Shown here: one piece after another, positions 1 through 8,931 of the stretch
Numbering within the stretch: position 1 is the stretch's first letter
How the letters are laid out: the number at the start of each line of letters is the position of its first letter
From: JAGVSR01 sp963708775
GTDB lineage: Bacteria; Pseudomonadota; Alphaproteobacteria; Rhizobiales; Hyphomicrobiaceae
Length of the DNA stretch: 64,000 bases
Assembly (NCBI GenBank): GCA_963708775.1
Contig: CAVPTI010000020.1
Coordinates: forward strand, 1-64,000
Direction: 5' to 3'
Translations under genes and position numbers: made by a program
The notes under the pieces: model-generated
What the model was told of the DNA's origin: nothing
The model's input: only the letters and a program-made list of their open reading frames with translations
Database searches by the model: none

Positions 1-282
1 CACTTATCCCCGCTCCTCCCCGCTCCCCTACACTGCCCGCATCCCGGCTCCGTGAAGGGGGCGTTGCTTAAGAGGCGTCTTGTGACGTGGAGCCGGGTGC
101 AGTGTCGCTGACGGAGGGTCGCATCCTCTCTCGGCGGGGCTCGGATCGGCCGCCTGCTGGAACGCAGGACGCGAAGAACGCGCTGAAACGTCGATCGTAT
201 GCCGGAAATCCTGCGCGGGGCGGTCCACGGGCCGCACCACTACCCAACCTCAGCGGCTCATGCGCCGCCCCGCCCCCTTCGC
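1..282. repeat. Dispersed ~285-bp repeat, copy 1
   Basis: This stretch matches 35669-35957 over nearly its whole length. Shared blocks include AAGAGGCGTCTTGTGACGTG, TGCTGGAACGCAG, GCGAAGAACGCGCTGAAACG and ATCCTGCGCGGGGCGGTCC, and both copies begin with CACTTATCCCCG. The copy may extend left of the window. An open frame on the minus strand is shared in part, but the base differences I checked in the best-conserved 90 bp all change the amino acid, so I do not read it as a protein gene. The nature of the element (non-autonomous mobile element or structured RNA) is unknown. Confidence 0.8.
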
Positions 283-323
283 TTCACGCACAGCGGCGAA
301 GGATCACTGGAGAACCCCCGCTC

Positions 324-578
324 ATGGCCGATCAGTCGAAGCCGAAAAGTTGTAGTTCCCAGACCGGCGCGGGTCGTGCGGAGGCCGACGTCGGCGGCGG
401 CGCGCGCCGTCGGTTGGTCAAGCGCGTGGCGGCGGCGAAGGTTCGGGTCGGGCACGATTACATCGACACGCTCAACGCGGCACGGCGGCGGAAACATCCC
501 GACAAGCACGAGCGGCTGATCTTCGAACTTCGAGCGGAGATCGCGGCGCTGAAACGCGCGTCTTTAATTTGCATCTGA
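324..578 (+). CDS. Small basic hypothetical protein (84 aa)
   Basis: I do not recognise this gene. An ATG at 324 follows a GGAGA element about 11 bases upstream and opens an 84-codon frame. The product is strongly basic, with a Ser/Gly/Arg-rich first half and a likely amphipathic helical second half (HPDKHERLIFELRAEIAALK). It lies between the dispersed repeat and the hairpin array, an unusual place for a conserved gene. The third codon positions are GC-rich like the neighbours. It could equally be a chance frame. Confidence 0.35.
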   Translation: MADQSKPKSCSSQTGAGRAEADVGGGARRRLVKRVAAAKVRVGHDYIDTLNAARRRKHPDKHERLIFELRAEIAALKRASLICI

Positions 579-582
579 ACAT

Positions 583-727
583 TTGCGCCATCCGACTTCG
601 CTGACGCGAAGCCGGCCGGATGGCGGGAGGGTGATTGCGCCATCCGACTTCGCTGACGCGAAGCCGGCCGGATGGCGGAGGAGGTGATTGCGCCATCCGA
701 CTTCGCTGACGCGAAGCCGGCCGGATG
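583..727. repeat. Three tandem hairpin repeats (52-53 bp period)
   Basis: The unit is repeated three times with spacings of 52 and 53 bp. Each unit folds as an outer stem GCCATCCG/CGGATGGC, an inner stem TTCGC-TGAC-GCGAA and a conserved GCCGGC on the 3' side. The same architecture with different stem bases occurs at 30265-30369 and 1992-2033. The array sits just downstream of the MFS transporter stop codon on the minus strand, so it may also serve as a transcript 3' end. Confidence 0.85.
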
Positions 728-737
728 CGAGCGGAGG

Positions 738-2057
738 TTAGCGCACCGGAGCAGCGGCGGCGTCGGGCAGCGGATCGTAGGAGCCCACGGTTGAGGCGGC
801 GATGGCGGCGGCGTTGAAATCCGTGCGGTCTTCGGGCGGCGGGGCGGCGCGCAGGCTCATGCGCCAGAGGATGTAGGCGATCAGCACCGTGTGCACCGCG
901 CCGGTGAAGATGAACAGCATCGGCATGCCCATCACGTGGCGAGCTAGAGAGGCGAGCAAGGGTCCGATCGCCGCGCCGATGCCGAACACGAGCAGCAGTC
1001 CCGACGAGACTTCGACGAACTGGTCGGGGCGGGCGTTGTCGTTGGCGTGCGCGACGGCGAGCGGATAGAGCGGAAAGGCGCCCGCGCCGAACACCGCGCC
1101 GGCAAGCAGCATCGAGTTGCGGTCGGCGTCGGGCAGGATCATCAGCGCGATCGCCGCGCCCAGCGCAATGGAGGATGCGACGAGCATCACGAAGCGGCGG
1201 TCCATCCGATCGGAGAACGCGCCGAGCGGCCATTGCGCGATTGCGCCGCCGATTACCACCGCGCTCATGAAGAGGCCGATGCCGGCAGCGTCCAGGCGAG
1301 CGTTGGCGGCGAAGACGGGACCGAGCGTCCAGAACGCGCCGTTGGCAAGGCCGACCGCGAAGCAGCCTGCGGTGCCTACAGGCGAGATGCGCGCCAGTTC
1401 GATCAGGCGCGGGTGTACGCTGTCGACCATTTTCGGATGGGCGGCGACCGTGAAGGCCACGGGCAAGGCTGCGAAGGAGACCAGAATGGATGCGACGGCA
1501 AAGAGGACGAACGAGCCCGGATCAGCAAAGCCCAGCATGAGCTGCCCGAGTGTAATCACCGTCAGGTTCACGATCGTATAGACTGAGAACACGGTGCCGC
1601 GGACGCGGTTGTCGGCGCGTTCGTTGATCCAGCTTTCGATGATGATGTAGAGGACGGCGAAGCAGTAGCCGGTGATGATGCGCAGGATCCACCAGATCAC
1701 GGGTTCGACGATCATCGGATGCAGCAGCGCGATGCCGGAGGCAACGGATGTCATCGCGAGGTAGGTGCGGATGTGTCCGGCGCGGCGTACGAGCGCGGGG
1801 CCGTGCAGGCATCCCGCCGTGAAGCCGAAGAAGTAGGCGGTGCCGAGCAGGCCCAGTTCGAAGGCGCGGAAGTTTTCGAGGTTGGCGCGCACGGGGATCA
1901 GCGTGCCCTGGAGGCCGTTGCCCATCAGCAGCAGCGCGACGCTGAAGAGGAGAGCCGCGACGGGGGCGAGTGCTGCGGTGAGCGTGATGTCTGCGCCTTC
2001 CGACACGCCTGCGGCGCGCCGGCCGGAAGGCAGGGATTCAGTGCCATCGATTTGCAA
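738..2057 (-). CDS. MFS transporter (YcaD-like)
   Basis: This 439-residue, twelve-helix major facilitator protein belongs by sequence character to the YcaD-like MFS group; its substrate is unknown. The first helix (about residues 28-46) is followed by a conserved short loop with the LLGTAYFFGF helix, and ESWINERADN and RVRGTVFSVY lie in the central cytoplasmic region. The start is a TTG at 2057, supported by AAGAGG five bases upstream; no in-frame ATG exists nearby. Residues 9-22 are encoded by a copy of the hairpin repeat, so the N-terminus before the first helix is partly repeat-derived. The gene lies 55 bp downstream of the META-domain gene on the same strand. The length is normal for the family. 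Confidence 0.85.
   Translation of the reverse strand: MQIDGTESLPSGRRAAGVSEGADITLTAALAPVAALLFSVALLLMGNGLQGTLIPVRANLENFRAFELGLLGTAYFFGFTAGCLHGPALVRRAGHIRTYLAMTSVASGIALLHPMIVEPVIWWILRIITGYCFAVLYIIIESWINERADNRVRGTVFSVYTIVNLTVITLGQLMLGFADPGSFVLFAVASILVSFAALPVAFTVAAHPKMVDSVHPRLIELARISPVGTAGCFAVGLANGAFWTLGPVFAANARLDAAGIGLFMSAVVIGGAIAQWPLGAFSDRMDRRFVMLVASSIALGAAIALMILPDADRNSMLLAGAVFGAGAFPLYPLAVAHANDNARPDQFVEVSSGLLLVFGIGAAIGPLLASLARHVMGMPMLFIFTGAVHTVLIAYILWRMSLRAAPPPEDRTDFNAAAIAASTVGSYDPLPDAAAAPVR
1992..2033. repeat. Single hairpin repeat inside MFS coding region
   Basis: The outer stem GCCTTCCG/CGGAAGGC encloses the inner stem CGCC-TGC-GGCG and a GCCGGC block, matching the repeat family at 583-727 and 30265-30369. 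Here it lies in frame within the first 22 codons of the MFS transporter. Confidence 0.75.
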
Positions 2058-2112
2058 TGGGGCCTCTTATGCACGCTCGGTGCTGCGGAGCTACATTGGG
2101 AGCAGAACGGGT

Positions 2113-2499
2113 TCAGTCCCAGTCTCTGCGTTGCAACGTGGTGAGCGTGGCTCCCGTTCCGTCTTGCAGTGTGAGCGTCTTGTGCGTGGCCTCGGCCGTT
2201 TTCGTCGTCTCCAGTAGTTGGAGGATTTTGCGTTCGGTCTCCATCTGCTCGGGCGGGCAGGCCATGCGGGTGCCAGCGAGGGGACCGAACGAGAGTTTGC
2301 CATCGGCGTACGTGTACGTGCCGCGAAAGCGGTTGCATCCGGAGAAGCCCGACACGTCCTTTTCCGAGAATTGGATGTAAGTGTCGCTACCCTGCTCGAA
2401 ACCCCATTCAGAGCCGGCCAGCGACGACAGGCGATCGGCGGCGGATGCGCTCGTCACGGCCATAGCAGCGGCCAAGATGAAAACGAGAGAGTGGCGCAT
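2113..2499 (-). CDS. META domain (HslJ-like) secreted protein
   Basis: This 128-residue protein has an N-terminal signal peptide (MRHSLVFILAAAMAVTSASA) followed by one META domain. The domain hallmarks are visible: GCNRFRGTYTY near the middle and the MACPPEQME block after it. META proteins are envelope proteins related to E. coli HslJ, of uncertain biochemical role and linked to stress or antibiotic tolerance. I chose the ATG at 2499 because AGGA lies just upstream and the signal peptide starts there; a longer frame back to 2547 adds only an Arg-rich stretch. Confidence 0.85.
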   Translation of the reverse strand: MRHSLVFILAAAMAVTSASAADRLSSLAGSEWGFEQGSDTYIQFSEKDVSGFSGCNRFRGTYTYADGKLSFGPLAGTRMACPPEQMETERKILQLLETTKTAEATHKTLTLQDGTGATLTTLQRRDWD

Positions 2500-2715
2500 G
2501 ATGTTTCCTCGGGGTCTTGTGCTGCGGCCAGCGCGACGCGTGAACATCGCGCGCGTTTAAAGCCGGCAAAGGTGGGCAGGGATGTGGCACTCCCCCCGCG
2601 GAGGATTTACTCCGGCGGGCAAAAGAATGCCCCGGTTCGCGGGAGACGACCGGGGCAGTTCGCTATGAAGGACCTGAATTCATGCACTGCTAAACCAGAA
2701 CGCATCCCTCGAGGT

Positions 2716-3567
2716 TTAGCCCTCGACGAGACGGCCCGGGATGAGAGTGGCCGCGTGAGTGACGGCCGGTGTTTCGACCGACGGTACGGCGTAGGTGGTG
2801 CGGATCGGCTCCACGGACAGGCGATAGAGGTGCCATGTGGAGTGGCCGATAATCGGAAGAAGGATCAGCAGCCCCAGGAACGCCGTCATGACCGAGAGCG
2901 CAACGATGAAGCCGATGAAGACCGCCCAGGCCAGCATGGTGATGGGGTTCTTCTCGACGAGGCGAACGCTCGTCACCATCGCGGTGATGAAATCCGTGTC
3001 GCGATGGTAGAGCATCGGAAAGGAGATGACCGTTATGGCGAAGACCGCGAAGCCAATAGCCGCGCCGGCGAGATTACCAATTATGAGGAAGACCAAGCCG
3101 GAGGGGCTATCGAGGATCTTTGCGAGATAATCGGTATCGAAGGTGTTGATGCCGCCGAATGCGAACGTCAGAACAGCTGCAATTTCCAGCCACAGGATCA
3201 GTGCGAGAAAGGTGACGAGGGCCATCCAGCCGAGATCGCGACGGTGGCGTTCACGGTTGAGCCCCTGAAGTACGGCGGCTCTCGTGACGGTTTCGCCCCG
3301 CTCTCGCAGATCGCTCACGGCGTAGAACGCGGCCGCGGCGAACGGCGCGACGAGCGCAAAGCCCATGGCGACCGGATAGATGAGGAATGGAAGTCCGAGT
3401 TCGGCCAGCGCAAAAAACAGCGCCCAGCCCGCGACCGCGAAGGCCGAGCCGATGGCGAGGCCGTAGCCAGGATTGGCGCGGAAATCGGCAATGCCAGCGA
3501 CCACAGCTTCATTAAGATCATCGAGGGTGACCGTTCGAACGTCCGGCCAGTCATTCACCGAAGCCAT
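2716..3567 (-). CDS. DUF2189 integral membrane protein
   Basis: This 283-residue polytopic membrane protein of the DUF2189 family has about six hydrophobic segments. It begins with a cytoplasmic stretch (VRTVTLDDLNEAVVAGI) typical of the family; YHRDTDFITAMVTS precedes the last helices. The function is unknown. The ATG at 3567 has AGGGAG eight bases upstream, better than the ORF start at 3627, which would add an Arg-rich extension. It is monocistronic by spacing. Confidence 0.8.
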   Translation of the reverse strand: MASVNDWPDVRTVTLDDLNEAVVAGIADFRANPGYGLAIGSAFAVAGWALFFALAELGLPFLIYPVAMGFALVAPFAAAAFYAVSDLRERGETVTRAAVLQGLNRERHRRDLGWMALVTFLALILWLEIAAVLTFAFGGINTFDTDYLAKILDSPSGLVFLIIGNLAGAAIGFAVFAITVISFPMLYHRDTDFITAMVTSVRLVEKNPITMLAWAVFIGFIVALSVMTAFLGLLILLPIIGHSTWHLYRLSVEPIRTTYAVPSVETPAVTHAATLIPGRLVEG

Positions 3568-3736
3568 GCGTCGCGCTCCCTGGCAGCCGTGGCGCCCGGT
3601 CGCACGCGTATTGTTGCGGTGCGACATCCCGGCGCAGCCATCCTAGGGCAAGATTGAGCGCAGTCAAATGCTGAACGGGACACTGACCCGGAAAACCAGC
3701 TATCCCGCCACCAGCAAAGGGAAAAAATCCTGCTGC

Positions 3737-4498
3737 TCAGCGTGCGGTATTGCCACCATCAACCGGCAGGCATGCTCCGGTAATGAAGGACAAGTTGTCG
3801 GACAGCAAGAAAGCGACCGCAGCGGCGACGTCGGACGGGGTGCCGACCCGACCCAAGGGAAGACCGGCGCCCAGTTGCGCCAGCGTCTGTTGGCGTTCGA
3901 CAGCGTCGGTTCCCATCGCGAGCATCGCGGTGTCGGTGTCACCCGGACAAACGGCGTTGATGCGGATGCCATCCCGGGCATGGTCGAGCGCCATGGAGCG
4001 GGTCAATTGCACCACCGCACCTTTGCTGGCGGCGTACGCCACCGCATTTTCCGCGCCGACGAGACCCCAATCAGAGGCGACGTTGACGATGGCGCCGCCG
4101 CTGCTCTGCAGCTTCATCTGCCGCACCGCAGCGCGTGCATGGCGAAACACGGCTGTGGCGTTTGTGGACATCACGCGGTCCCAGTCGTCATCACTGCAGG
4201 TCAAAGCATCACCTTGGATCAGTATCCCGGCATTGTTGACGAGACCGTCGAGGCGACCGAAGTTGGCAACTGCGGCTTCGACCGCCGCTTCGCCAGCAAA
4301 AGCGTCCGTAACATCTGATCGATGGAAATACGCGGTTCCACCGGCTTTCACGATGTCTTCGCAAACCTGCACACCGCGCTCATCGTTACGTCCTGTGATG
4401 AGGACATATGCACCGCGTGCTGAGCATGTCTTCGCAATTGCGGAACCGATCCCGGCGGTAGCGCCGGTTATCAAAATGACTTTGCAATTAATCGTCAT
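3737..4498 (-). CDS. SDR family oxidoreductase
   Basis: This 253-residue classical short-chain dehydrogenase carries TGATAGIG (residues 11-18) for NAD(P) binding, NNAG (88-91), catalytic Ser142 and the Tyr155-x-x-x-Lys159 pair in YAASK. The C-terminus GACLPVDGG is also typical. The substrate cannot be told from sequence; 3-oxoacyl-ACP reductase-like names are common for such proteins. It is read away from the small secreted gene at 4644, and no partner enzyme lies beside it. Confidence 0.88.
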   Translation of the reverse strand: MTINCKVILITGATAGIGSAIAKTCSARGAYVLITGRNDERGVQVCEDIVKAGGTAYFHRSDVTDAFAGEAAVEAAVANFGRLDGLVNNAGILIQGDALTCSDDDWDRVMSTNATAVFRHARAAVRQMKLQSSGGAIVNVASDWGLVGAENAVAYAASKGAVVQLTRSMALDHARDGIRINAVCPGDTDTAMLAMGTDAVERQQTLAQLGAGLPLGRVGTPSDVAAAVAFLLSDNLSFITGACLPVDGGNTAR

Positions 4499-4643
4499 AA
4501 CTCTGATGCTTTCGGGTTATCACAATTCAGGGCAAACACTTAGCGAAACAAATGCCGCGTTTACCCTTGCAACCAAACCCTAGTCTAACTAGTTCATCTC
4601 TCACACGGGGACATGCGTAAATTAGCAACTCAAGGAGATGGGC

Positions 4644-4844
4644 ATGAAGGTCAAACTCGCCCTTGCGGCTGCGGCCATTATGGGCGCATTCGCTGTTTCA
4701 GTTCCGTCGCAAGCTGCGCCACTGGCTGGCGCAGGCATTGCCACGGAAGCTGCTAAGACTGACGCGAAGCCGATGGAGCAGGTTCATCGTCGTCATTACC
4801 GTGGCCGGCATTGGCGCGGTCGTCATTGGCGCCATCGCGGTTAG
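4644..4844 (+). CDS. Small secreted His/Arg-rich protein, probably truncated
   Basis: This 66-residue product has a clean signal peptide (MKVKLALAAAAIMGAFAV) and ends in HRRHYRGRHWRGRHWRHRG, a pattern seen in small exported alphaproteobacterial proteins of unknown function. AAGGAG directly abuts the ATG at 4638, so the ATG at 4644, six bases beyond it, is the better start. The frame stops at a TAG, and another TAG follows four codons later; both are one base from TGG (Trp), which would continue the His/Arg/Trp run. Codons ending in PGMYLGFGF and a TAA at 4984-4986 follow in another frame, then a terminator. The intact gene may therefore span 4644-4986. Confidence 0.6.
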   Translation: MKVKLALAAAAIMGAFAVSVPSQAAPLAGAGIATEAAKTDAKPMEQVHRRHYRGRHWRGRHWRHRG

Positions 4845-5010
4845 CGGCATCGGCATTAGCGGCATGGTCGATCATTACCGGCCTGTTATGATACGGCTAG
4901 GCTTTTATCGTGGCGGCTGGGCTATGGAACGGATATCCGTACCGCTGGCACGCCGGCCCGGGATGTATCTCGGCTTCGGTTTCTAAGCAGTCAATTCGTT
5001 TAAATGGAAA

Positions 5011-5048
5011 CGGGCCGGGAGATTTCATCTCCCGGTCCGTTCGTTTTT
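5011..5048 (+). terminator. Rho-independent terminator
   Basis: The stem CGGGCCGGGAGA/TCTCCCGGTCCG with a short TTTCA loop is followed by TTCGTTTTT. It lies 25 bases after the TAA at 4986, so it serves the small secreted gene on the plus strand and suggests transcription continues past the TAG at 4844. Confidence 0.8.
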
Positions 5049-5064
5049 GGTGATCTCGAGACGA

Positions 5065-5592
5065 TTATTTCTTATCCGCGGCGACGCTGGTCGCCTTAAT
5101 GTTATCCATGCCGGCTTTGAAGATCCCGTCGATGACCTTGCGGGCTTCCTTATCTTCGGCGCCGTTTGAATCGTACGTCGCCGACCACAGCACGTTGATT
5201 TCATCGAGATCGTCATCGTCGGGGGCGACCGAGAACATCGCGGTGTAGTTCTTGACCGGCAACGGACTCTCGGTGATCTCGTACTTATAGCTGGTGGTGC
5301 CCTTCTCCAGGAGTTTCTCCTTGATCACGCCACCATCTTTGAGCGTCAGCGTGCGAAATTCGGTTTCGCCGTCCTTAGATTCTTCGCACTTCGCGATCGC
5401 CGGATGCCACTCAGCGATGGCGCACCAACCGCCGATCTTGGCCCAGAGCGCCGTGCGCTCGGCTTCCGCTTTCGCCTCTTCGACGTTAACTTCGAGCTTC
5501 TTGGCCGAGACCAGCGAGGCCGCCGCAGATGGCCCACCGGCCAGTGCGAGACCTGCGCCCGCAATGATCGCGGTTGCGAGTACGTGCTTCAT
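5065..5592 (-). CDS. SRPBCC-fold periplasmic protein
   Basis: This 175-residue protein has a signal peptide (MKHVLATAIIAGAGLALAGG). The mature part resembles the polyketide cyclase/START-like SRPBCC fold: WAKIGGWCAIAEWHPAI near the start, FRTLTLKDGG in the first strands, YEITESPLPVKNY in the middle and a long C-terminal helix VIDGIFKAGMDNIK. This fold binds small hydrophobic ligands; the ligand is unknown. It is convergent with the small secreted gene. The fold assignment rests on pattern only. Confidence 0.65.
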   Translation of the reverse strand: MKHVLATAIIAGAGLALAGGPSAAASLVSAKKLEVNVEEAKAEAERTALWAKIGGWCAIAEWHPAIAKCEESKDGETEFRTLTLKDGGVIKEKLLEKGTTSYKYEITESPLPVKNYTAMFSVAPDDDDLDEINVLWSATYDSNGAEDKEARKVIDGIFKAGMDNIKATSVAADKK

Positions 5593-5706
5593 GTTTCACT
5601 CCCAAGGGGCTGCTCGCGGCAGCGGTTTGGCCGGTTCTGAGCGGCGCATGTAACTGTGTAACATTTGAGGCCGGAGCGCGGCAAGCCCGGCCAGGAGACC
5701 TCATCA

Positions 5707-6171
5707 ATGTCCGTCACGCGCCTGGCGACCCGCAGCGATATTCCAAGACTGGCCGAGCTGCTGGGGGAACTGTTTTCACAAGAACGCGAGTTCGCTCCGG
5801 ACCGGACCGCGCAAACGCGTGGACTTGCGCTTCTATTTGATCGCGAAGATAGCGTGCGGATCGTGGTGGCGGAGGCGTCAGGCGACGTCGTGGGCATGGG
5901 CGTGCTGCATTACTCGGTTTCGACGTATCTCGGCGCCAAAGTCGCAATACTTGAAGATGTGATCGTGGTCGGTAGCCAGCGTGGCAACGGCACGGGCAAG
6001 CGGTTGATGGCTGCGATCATCGCGCAGGCTCGGTCCGACGGTGCGCAGCGTCTTACGTTGTTGACCGACAACGACAACCTTCCGGCACGTGGCTTCTACG
6101 AGAGTTTCGGCTTCGTCCGGTCAACGATGCTTCCTTACCGGCTCATGCTGCCATCAACGTTGACGGTTTAG
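5707..6171 (+). CDS. GNAT family N-acetyltransferase
   Basis: This 154-residue GNAT has the order typical of the fold: VTRLATRSDIPRLAELL at the N-terminus, the acetyl-CoA loop RGNGTGKRLM (the Q/RxxGxG/A motif) near residue 100, and ARGFYESFGF near the C-terminus. The acceptor substrate is unknown. The start ATG at 5707 follows AGGAGA at good spacing; an upstream in-frame start at 5665 has none. Its last four bases overlap convergently with the next gene. Confidence 0.88.
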   Translation: MSVTRLATRSDIPRLAELLGELFSQEREFAPDRTAQTRGLALLFDREDSVRIVVAEASGDVVGMGVLHYSVSTYLGAKVAILEDVIVVGSQRGNGTGKRLMAAIIAQARSDGAQRLTLLTDNDNLPARGFYESFGFVRSTMLPYRLMLPSTLTV

Positions 6172-6515
6172 CGCAATGGACCGGCGTCCTTGTTGTCATT
6201 GGGATCGCGCATGTCGCAGATGCCGTCGTAGGGCATCGTCATCACGGCGACCCCCATGGCTACGCTGCCAAAGGTCAGAGCGTTGAAAGCGTAGAGCAGC
6301 AGTATCGCGATGAAGGGTTCCCTCGTTTCGATCAGCAATTCCTTCAAGCCAGCAAGGTTGCTCATGATCATCGCAGACGCGACGATGACGCCAATCGCGA
6401 CACCGATTGCCATGTTGAGCCCGAGAAAGCGGATCAGGTGAGGCAAGCGGCGCCCGCCCATCCGGGCAGGTCTGTCGCCGGCCGTCGTCCGTTCATCCGA
6501 TGGGCCGTTCTGCAT
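6168..6515 (-). CDS. Hypothetical membrane protein (115 aa)
   Basis: I do not recognise this protein. It has a short basic N-terminus (RTTAGDRPARMGGRRLPHL) and two hydrophobic helices, about residues 30-50 and 65-95, ending in an acidic tail (DGICDMRDPNDNKDAG). It is convergent with the GNAT gene, overlapping by four bases. The topology suggests both ends in the cytoplasm. Confidence 0.6.
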   Translation of the reverse strand: MQNGPSDERTTAGDRPARMGGRRLPHLIRFLGLNMAIGVAIGVIVASAMIMSNLAGLKELLIETREPFIAILLLYAFNALTFGSVAMGVAVMTMPYDGICDMRDPNDNKDAGPLR

Positions 6516-6623
6516 GGGTCATCCCCAATTGATGCATTCAAGGGCGTAGTCCGGAAGTCGTCGCCATGGCAATGTGACGCCCCTCGCAGGCGACTTCACA
6601 CAACATCACCCCAGCAAGTCCTC

Positions 6624-7067
6624 ATGTTCTCCGACCTGATCCGTGCCGCCGGTCTCACAATGATCCTGATGGTTGCGGCCTGTTCCAATTCGACCGTGCC
6701 ACAACCCATTGCGGACGCAAATGTTCCAACGAACGACGCGGCGACACGGACCACTCCTGTCGTCCCCGGCCGGCCGGCGCGGGTTTTCGTTTTCGCCGGA
6801 TGGGATGCGGCGTGTGCGGCAATTGCCGCGCCTCAAGTGACGGTGACGAACCCGCCAGCACAGGGCGAGATCACGTTAAGGCCGGGTCAACAGACGACAA
6901 TTGCGGCTTCGGCCGGTGGAACTTGTGCTGGTCGGACGGTTGCCGGAACGGGAGTTTATTACACCGCTCGCGCGGGAGCAGCGGGAACAGACCGTTTCGC
7001 TGTCGAAGCGCGGCTTGCGTCGGGTGAAACAAACCGGCGTGTGTTCGAGGTCACGATAGCAAACTAG
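6624..7067 (+). CDS. Putative lipoprotein
   Basis: This 147-residue protein begins with MFSDLIRAAGLTMILMVAAC, in which LMVAAC is a lipobox, so it should be a lipid-anchored envelope protein. The mature part carries FAGWDAACAAIAAPQVTVTNPP and a GQQTTIAASAGGTCAGRTVAG segment, suggestive of a small beta-rich domain with two cysteines near each end. No family is recognised. The ATG at 6624 is chosen because it starts the signal sequence; the frame open from 6438 is otherwise featureless. It converges with the phoD-like gene. Confidence 0.6.
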   Translation: MFSDLIRAAGLTMILMVAACSNSTVPQPIADANVPTNDAATRTTPVVPGRPARVFVFAGWDAACAAIAAPQVTVTNPPAQGEITLRPGQQTTIAASAGGTCAGRTVAGTGVYYTARAGAAGTDRFAVEARLASGETNRRVFEVTIAN

Positions 7068-7070
7068 CGG

Positions 7071-8796
7071 TCAGATTTTGCGCGGCTCGGGATCACCTGC
7101 GGTCACGCGGTAGGCATAGCTCGTCTCCGCTTTCACGGCGCCGGTATCGGGAGCCAGCGCGTTGGGCGTGATGCGCTTGGCCGTGACGTCGAATGTTTCG
7201 TTCGTCACGTCGCACAGCGTATAGCCGTGATGGCGGCAGTCGAGATCGACGATGGTGCGCTCGTTGCCGCCGCCGGGTCCGGCCCAGGGTTCGAGATTGC
7301 GGAGAAATGAAGAGATAGCAGTACACGTGAACTCGGGTGCGACGCAGGCGGAGTTCTGATCCTTCCAATCCTTCAGCACGCGCGTGACGAAGTGCGAATG
7401 CACGTCGCCGGAGAGGACGACGGGATTTCGCGCGCGGTACTTTTCCATGAGATCCACCACGCGCTGACGCGCCACGGTGTAACCGCCCCAGCCATCCGTC
7501 CAGATCATCGTCTCCGACTTCGGCTCCTTGAAATTGCAGTCCGCGCGACTATCGATGGCGGCCATCATGACGCCTTGGGCGAGGACGTTCCAAGTGGCCT
7601 TTGATGTTGCAAACTGGCGCTCCAGCCAAAGCGATTGCTCCTTGCCCAGCATCTCGCGCGCTTTTCCGTCGGCGCCGATCATGGCTTCGATCTCGGGGCA
7701 TTCACCGAGCGAAAGCGTGCGTGCATTGCCACGTAGTCCAGCGGCGCAGGCCTGATCAGAGCGGTACTGGCGCTCATCGAGCATGTTGAGGCGCAGAAGA
7801 TTTCCGAAGTCGAAGGCGCGATAGAGTTGCCGCCGCTCAGCGATGACCGGAAGCGACGAAAGGCGCACCGGCATATTCTCAAAGTAGGCGCGGTAGGCTG
7901 CGATGCGCGTTTGCACAAATTCTTCTGCCTCGCGGACTTCGGAGAAATCAGATGCGTAGTCGTTTTCGACTTCATGGTCGTCCCAGGTGACGATGAAGGG
8001 GCAGTTTCGGTGCGCGTATTGCAGGCGGGGGTCGCTCTTATGCTCTGCATACCGGCGACGGAACTGCGACAGCGTTTTGACCTTTCGCCGTTCGGTCGTA
8101 TTTCAGGAAGCGGGCGCGCTTCTGGCCCTCCGAAAGATTGTCGCAACCGGGGCGGCGAGCAGGAGCGGGCGCGTCGAAGCGATAGAATTGATCGTATGTC
8201 GCTTCGTAGATGTAATCGCCGAGATGGACGATGAAGTCGGGCTCGTCGCGTGCCATCAGTTCGTAGGCGTGCGGAAAGGCAAACTCGTACTCGGCGCAAG
8301 AGCAGAAGGCGAAGCGGAGTTTGTCGGGTGTCGTGCCTGCGGCAGGCGCCGTCAGCGTTTGGCCTTCGGCGGAAAAGTCGCCCAGCGTGAAGCGGTAGGC
8401 GTAGCGCGTGGCAGGCTTCAAGCCCGTCGCTTCCACGTGCACCGCGTAGCCCCTGTCGGCCGAGGCGATGGCAGTGCCACTCGCGGCTACGGGCTGACCG
8501 CTGCGCTCCGTATCTCGGATCTCCCACTCGACGCGGTAGGCATCATCGGAAAGGCCCCAGCGCTTGCCATCTTCGAGATCGAGCGCGAGGCGGCACCAGA
8601 GCACGACGCCATCGGGCAGCGGATCGCCGGAGGCTACGCCGAGCAACTGGAAAGGATCGCTCCTGAGGCTGGCGCCCGTCGCAGCGCTGGCGCGGATAGG
8701 GGCCAGCATGCCGGCTGCGGCGGTGGCAAAGGCGCCGTGCATCAGTTCCCGCCGCGTCACACTCCGGCGAAGACCCGCAAAACCGCTACTCGACAT
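7071..8796 (-). pseudogene. phoD: Alkaline phosphatase D (PhoD), interrupted by one frame change
   Basis: PhoD is a secreted Ca2+/Fe3+-dependent phosphodiesterase/phosphomonoesterase. The first part (8796 down to about 8090) has a Tat-like leader with RRELMHGAF and contains FAFCSCAEYEFAFPHAYELM and HLGDYIYEATY, the metal-binding start. The second part contains FIVTWDDHEVENDYASDF and VVLSGDVHSHFV, further metal-ligand motifs. The reading frame moves by one extra base between KYDRT and LSQFRRRYAEH, around 8060-8090. The joined length is about 574 residues, normal for the family. The ATG at 8796 has a GGGA element six bases upstream. All motifs survive on both sides, so a sequencing indel is the likelier explanation. 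Confidence 0.82.
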
Positions 8797-8931
8797 GCTT
8801 TCCCTTCTGGTTTCCCGCTTCGGCACGAGTTCGGCTCACAGCCGTCACAAGCCCCAACAGCACTTTAACAAAAGGCTGGCCGGTGCCATATAGCGCGCTC
8901 GTCCCAATTCGCTGCGGAGTTATGACAGCCG

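Noticed and set aside
28..240. Protein gene in the dispersed repeat (minus strand)
   Set aside because: The other copy encodes a frame of different length, and the differences in the best-matching part change amino acids, so no coding constraint is seen.
472..1233. Long minus-strand frame through the hairpin array into the MFS gene (253 codons)
   Set aside because: It is a different frame of the transporter's coding DNA plus the tandem repeats, with Arg/Ala-rich composition and no family character.
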